The notes: generated by a model from the letters alone, not told the origin. Positions 43,948-56,519 are shown, numbered from the stretch's first letter. The stretch is 64,000 nucleotides of DNA from Myxococcales bacterium 68-20 (GCA_001899635.1 MKVQ01000022.1:62001-126000), one strand, 5' to 3'. Made by a program: numbers and translations.

Positions 43948-44271
43948 ATGATCAGCATCACGGACCGCGCCGCAGCAAAAGTGAAGGAGATCGCCGAGGC
44001 CGAGGACCTGACGAGCCAGGGGCTCCGCCTTCGCGTCGTCGGCGGCGGCTGCGCCGGCTTCACGTACGACCTTTACTTCGAGGATCAGACCACGGACATG
44101 GACGAGCACTTCGAGTCCAAGGGCGTGAAGCTCTACGTCGATCCGCTCAGCTTCCAGTACCTGTCGGACACCGAGATCGACTACGTCGAAGGCGTTCACG
44201 GCTCGGGCTTCAAGTTCAACAACCCGAACGTGACCGGCAGCTGCGGCTGCGGCTCGTCGGTGAAGTTCTGA
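43948..44271 (+). CDS. A-type iron-sulfur carrier protein (IscA/ErpA-like)
   Basis: 107 residues, the normal family length. Three conserved cysteines: one in [15 protein letters not shown] and two in the C-terminal [11 protein letters not shown]. These proteins deliver Fe-S clusters to apo-enzymes. The ATG lies 6 bases after TATAGT, so the mRNA is probably leaderless. The stop shares one base with the start of the next gene (TGATG), which couples a repeat-rich membrane protein to this carrier. IscA, ErpA and SufA cannot be told apart here. Confidence 0.93.
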   Translation: MISITDRAAAKVKEIAEAEDLTSQGLRLRVVGGGCAGFTYDLYFEDQTTDMDEHFESKGVKLYVDPLSFQYLSDTEIDYVEGVHGSGFKFNNPNVTGSCGCGSSVKF

Positions 44272-44849
44272 TGCAGGGAGGAGGCTGGGGGCCGCCGAAT
44301 CAGGGCGGCCCGCCGCCGGGTGGCTACGGTCAGCCCCCTCAGCCGAGCCACGGCCAGCCCGAAGGCTATGGCCAGCCGCAAGGCTATGGCCAGCCGCAAG
44401 GCTACGGCCAGCCGCAAGGCTACGGCCAGCCGCAAGGCTACGGCCAGCCGCAAGGCTACGGCCAGCCGCAAGGCTACGGCCAGCCTCCTCACGCGCCGGG
44501 TTTCGGGCCGCAAGCGCAGGGCAACATGCCTCCGCCGGGCGGCTATGGGCAGCCGGGGTACGCTGGGCAGCAGGCGTTCGGCCCCGCGTATGGCCACGGC
44601 GTCCCCGTGCCCGGGCCATACGGCTTCACGACGTGCCCGCAGTGCAACAGCCCTCACGTCTCGCGCCCGACGTTCACGTGGTGGGGCGGCCTCATCGGAC
44701 CGAAGCTGCTCAATCACACGGTCTGCAACAGCTGCAACTTCGGTTTCAACAGCAAGACCGGCAAGAGCAACTCGACGGCGATCGGCCTCTACCTCGGCGT
44801 CGGCTTCGGGGTCACGGTCCTCTTGATCATCGTCCGCGTCCTGATCTGA
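44271..44849 (+). CDS. GYGQPQ-repeat zinc-ribbon membrane protein, 192 aa
   Basis: N-terminal 105 residues are Gly/Gln/Tyr/Pro rich, with seven tandem GYGQP(Q/P) units encoded by a near-perfect 18-bp DNA repeat at 44364-44489. A four-cysteine zinc ribbon ([10 protein letters not shown] ... VCNSCNFGF) follows, then one transmembrane helix at the C-terminus ([22 protein letters not shown] in part), so the repeat part should face the cytosol. No family was recognised. The composition resembles prion-like, phase-separating tails. Translation is coupled by a one-base stop/start overlap to the A-type Fe-S carrier. Confidence 0.75.
   Translation: MQGGGWGPPNQGGPPPGGYGQPPQPSHGQPEGYGQPQGYGQPQGYGQPQGYGQPQGYGQPQGYGQPQGYGQPPHAPGFGPQAQGNMPPPGGYGQPGYAGQQAFGPAYGHGVPVPGPYGFTTCPQCNSPHVSRPTFTWWGGLIGPKLLNHTVCNSCNFGFNSKTGKSNSTAIGLYLGVGFGVTVLLIIVRVLI
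44364..44489 (+). repeat. 18-bp tandem repeat, seven copies, coding GYGQPQ
   Basis: GGCTA(T/C)GGCCAGCCGCAA is repeated seven times; the first two copies use TAT and the remaining five TAC, and the copies are otherwise nearly identical until the last. Near identity at the DNA level indicates recent expansion. Confidence 0.9.
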
Positions 44850-44866
44850 CGAGGTTTCACACGCCC

Positions 44867-45877
44867 ATGCGCGCGAGCACGTGGATGCTTCTGGCGGGGA
44901 TCGGATCGGCGTTCGCGCTCGGGCTCGGCTGCGACAAGTCGAAGCCCCCGGAGCCCGCGCCCCCTTCCCGCGAAACGACGAGCGAGACGGCCACCCCCGC
45001 GCGCTCTGCGGGATCGCTGGCCGTCTCGAAGCCTGCCCCCGAGCGCGTCGTCGCGATCGGCGATCTCCATGGCGATCTCGACGCCACCCGACGAGCGTTC
45101 CGGCTCGCGGGGGCGATCGACGAGAAGGACGCATGGATCGGCGGCAAGCTCGTCGTCGTCCAGACGGGCGATCTGATCGACCGCGGGGACGACGATCGGA
45201 AGGTCCTCGACCTCGTGGAGCGCCTGAAGGGCGAGGCCGAGAAGGCCGGCGGCGAGGTCGTAGCGCTCGTGGGCAACCACGAGATCATGAACAACGAGCT
45301 CGACTTCCGCTATGTCACGCGTGGCGCGTTCTCCGAGTTCGCCGACGTCAGCCCGAAAGACGACGGCATCGCCTACGCCGCGGCGAAGCTCGGGGCGCCC
45401 GAGCGCGGGCGCGCCGCTGCGTTCCTTCCCGGCGGGCCCTACGCGCAGATGCTCGCGCGACGTCCTGTCGTCGCACGGGTCGGCGATTCGATCTTCGTTC
45501 ACGGCGGAGTGCTACCGAAGCACGTGAAGACCGGCCTCGACGGGATCAACGAGGACGCGCGCAAATGGCTTCTCGGTGAGAAGCGGACTCCACCGAAGGA
45601 GCTCACGTCCGAGGATGGCCCGCTCTGGACGCGGATGTACTCGGCCGCCCCGGGCGCGAGCGAGTGTGCGGTCCTCGACGAGACCCTGAAGGCGCTCAAT
45701 GCGAAGCGCATGGTGATGGGGCACACGCCGCAGAAGCCCGACATCAACCCGGCCTGCAACGAGAAGGCATGGCGCATCGACGTCGGGATGTCGAAGTTCT
45801 ACGGCGGCCAGATCCAGGTGCTCGAGCTCCGCGGCGACACCGTGAAGGTCCTCAAGGAAGGGGCGCCGGCGAAGTAG
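44867..45877 (+). CDS. Lipoprotein metallophosphoesterase (Shewanella-like PPP phosphatase type)
   Basis: 336 residues. Lipobox LGLGC after a short signal, then a calcineurin-type phosphoesterase: IGDLHGD, TGDLIDRGDDD, VALVGNHEIMN, FVHGGVLPKH and VMGHTPQKPD. The GDLHGD/GDLIDRG/GNHE set is that of PPP phosphatases, and the overall layout (HGG, MGHT) resembles the Shewanella-like group. The substrate is unknown (phosphoprotein or small phosphoester), acting at the envelope because of the lipobox. The ATG lies 18 bases after the repeat protein's stop. Confidence 0.85.
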   Translation: MRASTWMLLAGIGSAFALGLGCDKSKPPEPAPPSRETTSETATPARSAGSLAVSKPAPERVVAIGDLHGDLDATRRAFRLAGAIDEKDAWIGGKLVVVQTGDLIDRGDDDRKVLDLVERLKGEAEKAGGEVVALVGNHEIMNNELDFRYVTRGAFSEFADVSPKDDGIAYAAAKLGAPERGRAAAFLPGGPYAQMLARRPVVARVGDSIFVHGGVLPKHVKTGLDGINEDARKWLLGEKRTPPKELTSEDGPLWTRMYSAAPGASECAVLDETLKALNAKRMVMGHTPQKPDINPACNEKAWRIDVGMSKFYGGQIQVLELRGDTVKVLKEGAPAK

Positions 45878-45910
45878 GCCGGCGCCGCGCGACGATCGGC
45901 CATCGATCGG

Positions 45911-46495
45911 TCAGTCCGAGAGCTTGATCCACGTCGTGTAAAAGGTGCTGAACGACGTCTGGAGCCCCGTGAGCTTCGTGCCCTCGATCTTGAAGCAGTC
46001 GTTGTCGTAGCCGGTGTCGTCACACGCGCGCCACTCCGCGACGTCGAGAGTGAGCGTGAGCGGGCACGGTGTGTATCGGTCGGGCGCCGCCGACTTGCTC
46101 TCGAGGACGGTGATCGTCGTGTCGTCGGCGCGCACCTGCGCCGTGACGTGAGTGATCCGGCCGTCGCTCGAGCACCGCTTCGCGACCGTCACGCTGTTCT
46201 TCGCGATCGCGAGTCGAGTCTGCGTTCCGGATCCGTCGCTCGCCCACACCCCCGTGAGCTTGCCTGCCGTCACCGTGTCGTCCGCGGGCGGCGCGAAGAG
46301 CGCCTCGATCTCCGCAGGCACCCCGCTGCTCGTGCCGTTGCCTTCGCCGGCTGGCGTCGAGGGCTCGCTGGGAGCACCGTCGTCCCCTTCTCCGATGACC
46401 TGGGAGCTGCACCCGGGAGCGAGGAGCGCGAGACCGAGAACGGCGACGAGCGCCAGATTCCACTTCGATGACGACGACGACGCGAGAGTGTTCAC
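45911..46495 (-). CDS. Putative lipoprotein, unknown function
   Basis: 194 residues from the GTG at 46495, chosen over an ATG at 46534 because GGAAG lies 6 bases before it and the lipobox LAPGC then falls at a normal distance (Cys29). The mature part begins with a Gly/Ser/Pro linker and has a beta-type domain with three or four Cys (AKRCSSDG, YTPCPLTL, EWRACDDTGYDNDCFKI). No family. Convergent with the phosphatase gene. The 306 bases upstream (46496-46801) hold no gene; a short palindrome CACGATCATCGTG lies there. Confidence 0.65.
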   Translation of the reverse strand: MNTLASSSSSKWNLALVAVLGLALLAPGCSSQVIGEGDDGAPSEPSTPAGEGNGTSSGVPAEIEALFAPPADDTVTAGKLTGVWASDGSGTQTRLAIAKNSVTVAKRCSSDGRITHVTAQVRADDTTITVLESKSAAPDRYTPCPLTLTLDVAEWRACDDTGYDNDCFKIEGTKLTGLQTSFSTFYTTWIKLSD

Positions 46496-46801
46496 GATGC
46501 GCTTCCGAGCAACTCGAATGCCAGCCAGTTCCATCGGCCGAATCCTGGATCAAGACCCGGCGTGGCGCCAGTCTGGCGCAAGCCGCGACCGGGCGATGAC
46601 GCTTCGCGCGCCAGGCCCGGCGGCCCTGCGCTCGTCGTCGGCGTAGCCCGAGACGGGACGGGCTGCACCGCCCGCCCTCACGATCATCGTGGGGGCCGGA
46701 TGCAGCCATCGCCATCCGAGGCGGTCAGTCGACCCAGGCCGAAGCAACGCGGGTGCCACGTCGCGCTGACCGAGGGCGCGCGGCAGGCCCCCTCACTGCG
46801 G

Positions 46802-50623
<3,822 letters not shown>

Positions 50624-50629
50624 GAGCGT

Positions 50630-51577
50630 TCAACCTGACTTGGCGTTCTTGGAGGGTTTGGACTTGTGCGCGACGGCCAGCACCACCTCGAAGTGGGGCT
50701 TCTTGGCCTCGCGACAGGCGACTTCGCAGAAGGAGACGGCGAGCCCAGCGCGCGCGAAGAGCCCGCGGAGGGTGCGCGGCGAGAAGCCAGGGTGGCGCTC
50801 GCCGTAGGGCGCGGTGATCTCGAGCTGCTCGTGGTGATCGAGCGAGAGGAGCACGAGCCTCCCGCCGGGGCGGAGCACGCGTGCGCACTCCTCGAGCGCG
50901 CGCTGCGGATGTTCGGCATACGTCAGCGTGTGGAAGACCACGACGGAGTCGAACGATCCGGCGCGGAACGGCAGATCGTGGACGTCGGCGACGCGTGCCG
51001 TCACGTTCTCGTGCCGGGAGAGCCTCTGCTTGGCCGCGTCGATCATGCGCGCGCTCGCGTCGACGCAGGTGAGCGAGCGGCAATACGGCGCGAGGTAGCC
51101 CGCGGCGGCGCCGTCGCCGGAGCCGACGTCGAGCACGTCGCCGAGATCGAGGAGCGCGGCGAGCCCGACCGCAAGCGACTGCCAGGTGCGGCCCGGTGAG
51201 TAGTGCCGCTCCATCTCGCCCGCGAACGACTCCGGCAAGCGGCCGCGCTGCTCGGCCTGCAGCTCCTCGAGCCTGCGGCGGTCGCCCTCCAGCGTCGGAT
51301 CGGACGAGCCCATCGCTTCGTCGAGGACGAGCCGTGCCGTGCCCGGCAGCTTGTCGAGCGCGAGGGCGTAATACGCGTGCTGCCCGTCGCGTCGGTCACG
51401 CACGAAGCCCGCCTCGCGGAGCCGGGCGAGGTGCGTGGACACGCGCGACTGCGAGATGCCGGTGACGCGGACGAGGTCAGTGACGCTGAGCTCGCGCTCA
51501 CGGAGCAACGCGCAGAGCCGCATGCGACTCTCGTCGCCGAGCAGGTTGAGCGTACCGACGTAGTGCGCCAGGTCCAT
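50630..51577 (-). CDS. ArsR-family regulator fused to a SAM-dependent methyltransferase domain, SahR-like
   Basis: 315 residues. Residues 1-80 are an ArsR winged helix (TLNLLGDESRMRLCALL, GISQSRVSTHLARLREAGFV). From about 130 a class I methyltransferase domain: VLDVGSGDGAAAGYLAP (SAM loop), CVDASARMIDAAKQRL and RVLRPGGRLVLLSLD. In proteobacteria SahR regulators of this layout sense S-adenosylhomocysteine with the methyltransferase domain and control metH and other methyl-cycle genes. Position directly before metH supports this. A palindrome lies just before its start codon, probably its own operator. The ligand itself is inferred. Confidence 0.87.
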   Translation of the reverse strand: MDLAHYVGTLNLLGDESRMRLCALLRERELSVTDLVRVTGISQSRVSTHLARLREAGFVRDRRDGQHAYYALALDKLPGTARLVLDEAMGSSDPTLEGDRRRLEELQAEQRGRLPESFAGEMERHYSPGRTWQSLAVGLAALLDLGDVLDVGSGDGAAAGYLAPYCRSLTCVDASARMIDAAKQRLSRHENVTARVADVHDLPFRAGSFDSVVVFHTLTYAEHPQRALEECARVLRPGGRLVLLSLDHHEQLEITAPYGERHPGFSPRTLRGLFARAGLAVSFCEVACREAKKPHFEVVLAVAHKSKPSKNAKSG

Positions 51578-51579
51578 GT

Positions 51580-51595
51580 ATCTGCCTATGCGGAT
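51580..51595. promoter_or_regulatory. Candidate SahR operator
   Basis: ATCTGC-CTAT-GCGGAT: five of six bases per arm are symmetrical, two bases upstream of the regulator's ATG. It is suited to autoregulation of the regulator-metH operon. Confidence 0.5.
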
Positions 51596-51711
51596 GAGCG
51601 GATGGCATCCTGGTCGGCCACTGCCCTGCTGTCAAGGTCGACACCTCGGACGCGCCGGATGCCGCCCGGTGCCGCTCGAGCGCGACCTCGAGGCGACCTC
51701 AGGCCTGCAGG

Positions 51712-51746
51712 ACAAAAGCACGAAGCCCCCACTTTCGCGGGGGCTC
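51712..51746 (-). terminator. Intrinsic terminator of the RNase P RNA gene
   Basis: On the minus strand AGCCCCC pairs with GGGGGCT around GCGAAAGT, followed by TCGTGCTTTTG. It begins just past the RNA's 3' end. Confidence 0.8.
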
Positions 51747-51749
51747 CGA

Positions 51750-52198
51750 GGTCGACGTCGTCCGTAAGCCGAGTTCTGTTCCGCGCCGAGGTCACCCGCG
51801 ACGCGGCGGCGTATCATTCCTCTAGGACGACCGTTACCGGTCGCCTCGAGCAGCCTACCCGCGGGCTCGGACGAGCCGTCCGTCACCGCCTTCTCGGATC
51901 TTGCGACCTTCGAAGGCGGCACGCCCGCCTATGTGGCCTTGCTCCCGATGGGGTCTGCCTCGCCGTCACCGTTACCGGAGACGCGGTGGGCTCTTACCCC
52001 GCCGTTTCACCCTTACCTGGCGGGCATCGCGAGCGAAGCCAGCCAGGCGGTCTTTTCTCTGTTGCACTTTCCTTGGCGTTTCCGCCACCGGGCGTTACCC
52101 GGCATCGCGCTCTGCGGAGCTCGGACTTTCCTCCCGTCACGGTGCCGCTCCCTTGCGAGAGTGACCCACGACCGGCGATCGCCTGTACGGCGTCGACA
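51750..52198 (-). ncRNA. rnpB: RNase P RNA (bacterial type A)
   Basis: About 450 nt; the catalytic RNA that matures tRNA 5' ends. The conserved 5' part GAGGAAAGTCCGAGCTC with the following AGAGCGCGATGCC and GGTAACGCCC, and the 3' signature AGAACTCGGCTTAC (reads GTAAGCCGAGTTCT on the plus strand near 51764), are diagnostic. The 5' GTCGACG (52191-52197) pairs with CGTCGAC near 51751-51757 to form P1, which sets the ends within a few bases. It has its own promoter and terminator. Short protein frames over it are meaningless. Confidence 0.95.
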
Positions 52199-52203
52199 GG
52201 CGA

Positions 52204-52232
52204 AGCATGGGCCCGACGCGCCTTCGGTGCAA
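52204..52232 (-). promoter_or_regulatory. Promoter of rnpB
   Basis: On the minus strand TTGCAC (52227-52232) and CATGCT (52204-52209) are 17 bases apart; the start would fall at 52197-52198, where the P1 helix begins. Each box matches the sigma-70 consensus at only three positions, so the support is mainly spacing and position. Confidence 0.5.
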
Positions 52233-52296
52233 GAGCCACGACCATCACGCGGTGATCACGCCGCCGAGCGGAGCGTTCACCGTACGTCAGGGCTCG

Positions 52297-53745
52297 TCAC
52301 GTTTGCCGCGTCGGGCGCTCGTTGCGAGGACGGACGAACGCGAGGGCCGCCACGAAGGGCACGACGACGAGCCCGTAGCGACCGGCGCCGAAGAACACGG
52401 CGTGGGTCAGCGCCGTCGTGAGGATGACCGCAGCCGTGAGCGGGACGACGAGCGGCGCGCGCTCGAGGGCGCGCCAGCCGAGCGCGAGGATCGCCGCGGC
52501 GAGGGCGAGATACCCGACCGTTCCCGGAACGAGGACGCACGCGATGAGCCCGACGGCAGCGAGGCCCTTGCGGACCCACGGCGACGTCCAACACGACATG
52601 CGCGCTCGCTGCCCGGGAACGCCGCCGTCCGCGACGCGCATGCGGAAGAGCGTGACGAGCGCTGCTGCGAGGAGGAGCCGCGCCGCGAGCGTCTCGATCG
52701 CTCCGAGCGCGACCTTGGCGCCGTACGGGAAGCGCTCGGCGTTTGCAGTATGCAGGTACCACGGCGCAGCGCCGAAGTAGTCGAAGGTGACGCGCAGCTT
52801 CGCCGGAGCGCGCGCGAGCCAGGCCCCGGGGTGCCGGAGGATCTCCTTCTTCGCCTCGCGGCCGAAGCACTCGTCCTTGGCGGCCTCCTGGAAGACGTTC
52901 TTGCAGGCCTCCGGCACGGCGAGCTCGTGCCACCCGCCGGTGTCGGTCTGCGTGCCGATCGCCAGATTCCATCCGCCGTTGACGCTGACGAGCGCGCAGC
53001 GCTCCATCCGCGAGCAGTTGCGTGCGGTCCACGGAGCACAGACCGCCAGGGTCGTGAGCGAGACGACGGCCGCGCCGAGAACACCGCGCCGAAGCCGCTT
53101 CCCCCCAGTCGCGTCCGAACGCTCCGCGACGCCCAGCGCCGAGCGGCGTTCGCGCGCCGTCGCGAGCCATCCGAGCACCGGCGCCAGGACGAGCGACTGC
53201 GGGCGCACGAGCGTAGCGACGCCCATCACGAGCCCCGTGAGCGCGAGCCATCGAAGCGGCTTGTCGGCGTCACGCGCGTGGGCAGCGAGGGCCGCGGCGA
53301 CGACGAGGAGCGACGTCGTCACGCCCTCCGTCATCAGCGCCGCCGTGTACGGGACGAGCGCAGGATGAAGCGCGACCGCGAGGCCGGCCGCCAGCGCGAG
53401 CCGCGGGGACGACGCCTTCGCGACGAGCGACCACGCCGCGACGCCCGCCGCGGCGCCGAAGAGCGCGTTGAGGACCATGGCGACGACGGGCGTCGCCCCG
53501 AAGACGGCGTACCCGAGCGCGACCATCGCGGGGTACCCCACCGGGTAGTGCGCCGCGTACGTGACCGCGCCGTCCGGCCAGAGCCACGTGTACCCTCGCC
53601 CCTCGGCGAGGCGGGCAGCGAGCGTGTCGTAATAGGTGCCGTCAGCCGCCGCCGGGATCGTGCCTGCCGCCCAGGCGACGACCGCGAGCCGGACCGCGAG
53701 GCCGACGGCGGCGACGACGAGCCCGCCGCGGCGCCCGGTGGTCAC
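52297..53745 (-). CDS. GT39-family (PMT-like) membrane glycosyltransferase
   Basis: 482 residues with about 10 transmembrane helices. The N-terminal loop after helix 1 carries ADGTYYDTLAARLAEGRGY and later AAHYPVGYPAMVA, the Asp-containing loop and HxPxGYP-like segment of ArnT/PMT2-type lipid-linked sugar transferases. Cysteines in the large extracytoplasmic loop (NCSRMERCALV, EACKNVF, KDECFG) suggest disulfides. It would transfer a sugar from a polyprenyl carrier to lipid or protein at the inner membrane. The GTG start overlaps the maf stop (GTGA). Acceptor unknown. Confidence 0.82.
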   Translation of the reverse strand: MTTGRRGGLVVAAVGLAVRLAVVAWAAGTIPAAADGTYYDTLAARLAEGRGYTWLWPDGAVTYAAHYPVGYPAMVALGYAVFGATPVVAMVLNALFGAAAGVAAWSLVAKASSPRLALAAGLAVALHPALVPYTAALMTEGVTTSLLVVAAALAAHARDADKPLRWLALTGLVMGVATLVRPQSLVLAPVLGWLATARERRSALGVAERSDATGGKRLRRGVLGAAVVSLTTLAVCAPWTARNCSRMERCALVSVNGGWNLAIGTQTDTGGWHELAVPEACKNVFQEAAKDECFGREAKKEILRHPGAWLARAPAKLRVTFDYFGAAPWYLHTANAERFPYGAKVALGAIETLAARLLLAAALVTLFRMRVADGGVPGQRARMSCWTSPWVRKGLAAVGLIACVLVPGTVGYLALAAAILALGWRALERAPLVVPLTAAVILTTALTHAVFFGAGRYGLVVVPFVAALAFVRPRNERPTRQT

Positions 53746-54419
53746 AGCCAGAGGCCCAGCTGCTCGAGCGCGACGATGACCTCACACGCAGGAAGGCCGA
53801 CGACGTTCGAGTACGAGCCCTCGATCCGCGAGACGAGCCCTGCGCCGCGCCCCTGGATGGCGTAGGCGCCGGCCTTGTCGGTCCCCTCGCCGCTCGCGAC
53901 GTATGCCCGCACGCGCTCGGCGGTCAGTGGACGGAACGTGACGCGGGTCTTCACGGTTTCTTCGTGGACCGAGCGCGCCGGCGCCTCGGGGGCCCCGATC
54001 GCGAACCGGGTCCACACTTCGTGGGTGCGCCCGGCGAGACGCGCGATCATCCGCTCCGCGTCCTCGGGGCTCGACGGCTTGCCGAGGATCGCCCCGTCGT
54101 CGATCACCGACGTGTCCGCGACGAGCACCGCTCCGGCTGCCGCGGCGATGTTGATGCCCTGGAGGGTATCGCCCCTAAGGAGGGGGCCCCCGACGAACGT
54201 CTTCGTGCTCGCCGCCTCGAGCTTCGCCCCGACGATCCGGACGAGGTAGGCCTCGGCCGCCTCTCCAGGAAGAGTCGACTCGTCGACGTCGACCGACGTG
54301 ACGAGCGTCGGGATGCCCAGATTCGCGAGGATCTCGCGGCGGCGCGGCGATCCGCTCGCGAGGAGCAGCGGCTCGACATTGGAGAGCGGGCCGCGCGGAG
54401 GCGGGGATTGGCGGGGCAT
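53742..54419 (-). CDS. Maf-family nucleoside triphosphate pyrophosphatase
   Basis: 225 residues from the ATG at 54419. Maf motifs: LLLASGSPRRREILANLG, the catalytic-base segment VADTSVIDDGAILGKP, VKTRVTFRPLTAERV and YAIQGRGAGLVSRIEGSYSN. Hydrolyses non-canonical or specific NTPs/dNTPs to monophosphates and is tied to septum control. A short extra loop (LLRGDTLQGINIAAAA) stands before the catalytic-base strand. The stop overlaps the downstream transferase start (GTGA). It is divergent from the outer-membrane protein gene. Confidence 0.9.
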   Translation of the reverse strand: MPRQSPPPRGPLSNVEPLLLASGSPRRREILANLGIPTLVTSVDVDESTLPGEAAEAYLVRIVGAKLEAASTKTFVGGPLLRGDTLQGINIAAAAGAVLVADTSVIDDGAILGKPSSPEDAERMIARLAGRTHEVWTRFAIGAPEAPARSVHEETVKTRVTFRPLTAERVRAYVASGEGTDKAGAYAIQGRGAGLVSRIEGSYSNVVGLPACEVIVALEQLGLWL

Positions 54420-54480
54420 GCGGGCGACGTTCTTTTCCCAATGAAGCCGCCAAGTCAACTCTGGTATGGTGCGCGGGCTC

Positions 54481-55665
54481 ATGCGACGGGTGCTCGCCCG
54501 CAGGGCTTTGGCCTGTATCTCTCTCTTCTCCTTGCTCTGGCTGGGGGAGAATGATGCACACGCGCAGCAGTGCTCGAACCCGCTGGTGAGCACATGCATC
54601 AACAGCGATACGTTCTGGCCGCACGCCGGTCCGCAGCGCTTCGCCGCGGTCGGAAGTGCCGAGACGGTCGCCGAGCGTCAGGTCGCGTTTGGTCTCGTCA
54701 CGAGCTACCAGTCGCGGCCGATCATCATCAAGGGCCCGTCGCCAGGCGGTGCCGGCAGCGAGCAGTTCGCGATCGACGACCAGGTCAACGCGAACTTCCT
54801 CTTCGCGTACGGCGTCACCGATCGGCTGCAGCTCGACGTCGGCATGCCGATCACGCTCGTCCAGACCGGCGCCGGCACGAGCCCGCTCACCGGCGGACGC
54901 GCCATCCGCGACACAGCCGTGCGCGACATGCGCTTCGGCTTCGCCTACGCCCTCGTCCCGCGAGAGCGCATCGATCTCCAGAAGGCCGCCGACGAGGGCG
55001 GGCCCGGAAAGGGCTTCGCGCTCGCCACACGGCTGACCTTCTCGGCGCCGATCGGCGACAACACGGATTTCGCCGGCGAGCGCACGATGGTGTTCTCACC
55101 GAGCATCGCGGCCGACTACCGCGTGGGGCGCATGTTCTTCGGCGCCGACCTCGGCGCGCGCATACGCCCTGTGACGGAGTTCGCGGGCGCACGCGTCGGG
55201 AGTCAGCTCACGACCGCGCTCGGCGCGGGCTACGACATCCTCCCGCGCGACGTGCTCTCCGTGCTCCTCGAGGGGCGCGCCTACGTGAACTTCCCCGAGC
55301 AGCACACGAGCCAGCAGTCGGCGTTCGAGATCACGAGCCGTCCGAACGGAGAGACCATCGTCCCCGCGGAGTGGCTGCTCGGGCTCCGATCCGCGCCGAT
55401 GCTCGGCGGCGATGTCTCGTTCTTCGGCGGCGGCGGCGGCCCCATCCCGATCACGTCGGGCCCCGTGACCGTACCGCGCTTCCGCTTCGTCCTCGGCATC
55501 ACGTATGCGCCGATGAACCGCGACAGCGACGGTGACGGCGTCCCCGATCGGATCGATCGATGCCCAACCCAGGCCGGCGAACGCGGCGGCGAACGTCCTG
55601 GATGCCCAAGAGAAGAGCCGCCGCCGCCCATACCCGACGGCAACAAGGTGGAGACCCTGAAATGA
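54481..55665 (+). CDS. Outer-membrane beta-barrel protein with thrombospondin type 3-like end
   Basis: 394 residues. Signal peptide (ALACISLFSLLWLGENDAHA), then alternating amphipathic strands of an OmpA/transporter-type barrel (VNANFLFAYGVTDRLQLDVG, MFFGADLGARIRPV, FRFVLGITYAPM), ending with a DSDGDGVPDRIDRCP calcium-binding repeat and a Pro-rich tail. This layout (barrel plus type 3 repeat) is common in myxobacterial OmpA-like proteins, though the usual C-terminal OmpA peptidoglycan domain is absent. The ATG lies 10 bases after a -10-like TATGGT. Its stop overlaps the next gene. Confidence 0.8.
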   Translation: MRRVLARRALACISLFSLLWLGENDAHAQQCSNPLVSTCINSDTFWPHAGPQRFAAVGSAETVAERQVAFGLVTSYQSRPIIIKGPSPGGAGSEQFAIDDQVNANFLFAYGVTDRLQLDVGMPITLVQTGAGTSPLTGGRAIRDTAVRDMRFGFAYALVPRERIDLQKAADEGGPGKGFALATRLTFSAPIGDNTDFAGERTMVFSPSIAADYRVGRMFFGADLGARIRPVTEFAGARVGSQLTTALGAGYDILPRDVLSVLLEGRAYVNFPEQHTSQQSAFEITSRPNGETIVPAEWLLGLRSAPMLGGDVSFFGGGGGPIPITSGPVTVPRFRFVLGITYAPMNRDSDGDGVPDRIDRCPTQAGERGGERPGCPREEPPPPIPDGNKVETLK

Positions 55666-56519
55666 CGGTAACGACGACCTCGAACGCGCGCCACGTGCTC
55701 TTCCGGCTCTCGGAGCCTGCACGCCTCCCCGACACCCTGCTCGGGACCCTGCGCGACGAGGTCGTCCTCGCCGGATGGATGCGCGCCAGCGGCGTGCTCC
55801 ACGACGTGCAGCTTCGGTCCCCCAGCGGCACGTCGGTACGCGGCCTCGCCGGGAGCGTCCAGGTCGTCGCCCTCGAGGGCAGCATCGCTCTCTCGGAGGG
55901 AGACGTCACGTGCGGTCTGCGCGCTGTCCTCGCTCGCGAGACGGACACCGGCCTCGAGACGATCGCCGGCGAGATCGTCGACGCCCGCGTCGGTGCGCTC
56001 GAGGTGATGGTGACCGCGTTCGACGAGGTCACCGCGACGCGCCGGGCCGGCGTGTGGGACCTCACGCCGCCCGCACAGGGCGGCGCTCCTGCAGCGGCCG
56101 CAGCCCCTGCAGCCGTGCCCGTGGCTGTGCCCGTGCCCGCGGCTGTGCCCGTCCCCGAAGCGCCCGCCGCCCCGCCGCCCGCGCCGATTCAAGCGGCCCC
56201 CGCACTTGCCCCGAGCGAGCCCAAGCCGGCCGCGCCGAAGCCGTCGCCGACGTTCAGCGCGTCGGCGGCGATGCCCCTTCGTCCGATTCGGCCGCAGGTC
56301 GAGGAAGAAGAACAGGTCTACCCCGACGCGGGCGACGTCGTGGAACATTTCGCGTTCGGTCGCTGCGAGGTCGTGAAGAGCGACGGCGATCGCCTCCACC
56401 TCCGCCTCGGCAAGGACGGACGCGTCAAGGAGATCGCGCTCGAGATGCTGCGCGTGACGCCGCTCCCGCCGGCCGAGGGCTCTGCGGGCCGGCACTTCAA
56501 GCTCGATCGCAAGCTCTGA
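55662..56519 (+). CDS. PPC (DUF296)-domain protein with Pro/Ala linker and C-terminal domain
   Basis: 285 residues. The N-terminal 130 residues match the PPC/DUF296 domain (RHVLFRLSEPARLPDTLL, ASGVLHDVQLRSPSG), which is found in plant AT-hook proteins and as small bacterial trimers. A linker of about 60 Pro/Ala/Val residues follows, then a basic-acidic C-terminal domain (VVEHFAFGRCEVVKSDGDRL, KEIALEMLRVTPL) that could be a small beta fold. The function in bacteria is unknown. The ATG overlaps the barrel protein's stop (ATGA). Confidence 0.72.
   Translation: MTVTTTSNARHVLFRLSEPARLPDTLLGTLRDEVVLAGWMRASGVLHDVQLRSPSGTSVRGLAGSVQVVALEGSIALSEGDVTCGLRAVLARETDTGLETIAGEIVDARVGALEVMVTAFDEVTATRRAGVWDLTPPAQGGAPAAAAAPAAVPVAVPVPAAVPVPEAPAAPPPAPIQAAPALAPSEPKPAAPKPSPTFSASAAMPLRPIRPQVEEEEQVYPDAGDVVEHFAFGRCEVVKSDGDRLHLRLGKDGRVKEIALEMLRVTPLPPAEGSAGRHFKLDRKL

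Noticed and set aside
51632-52255. Short protein frames over 51.6-52.3 kb
   Set aside because: The region is RNase P RNA with its terminator and promoter.
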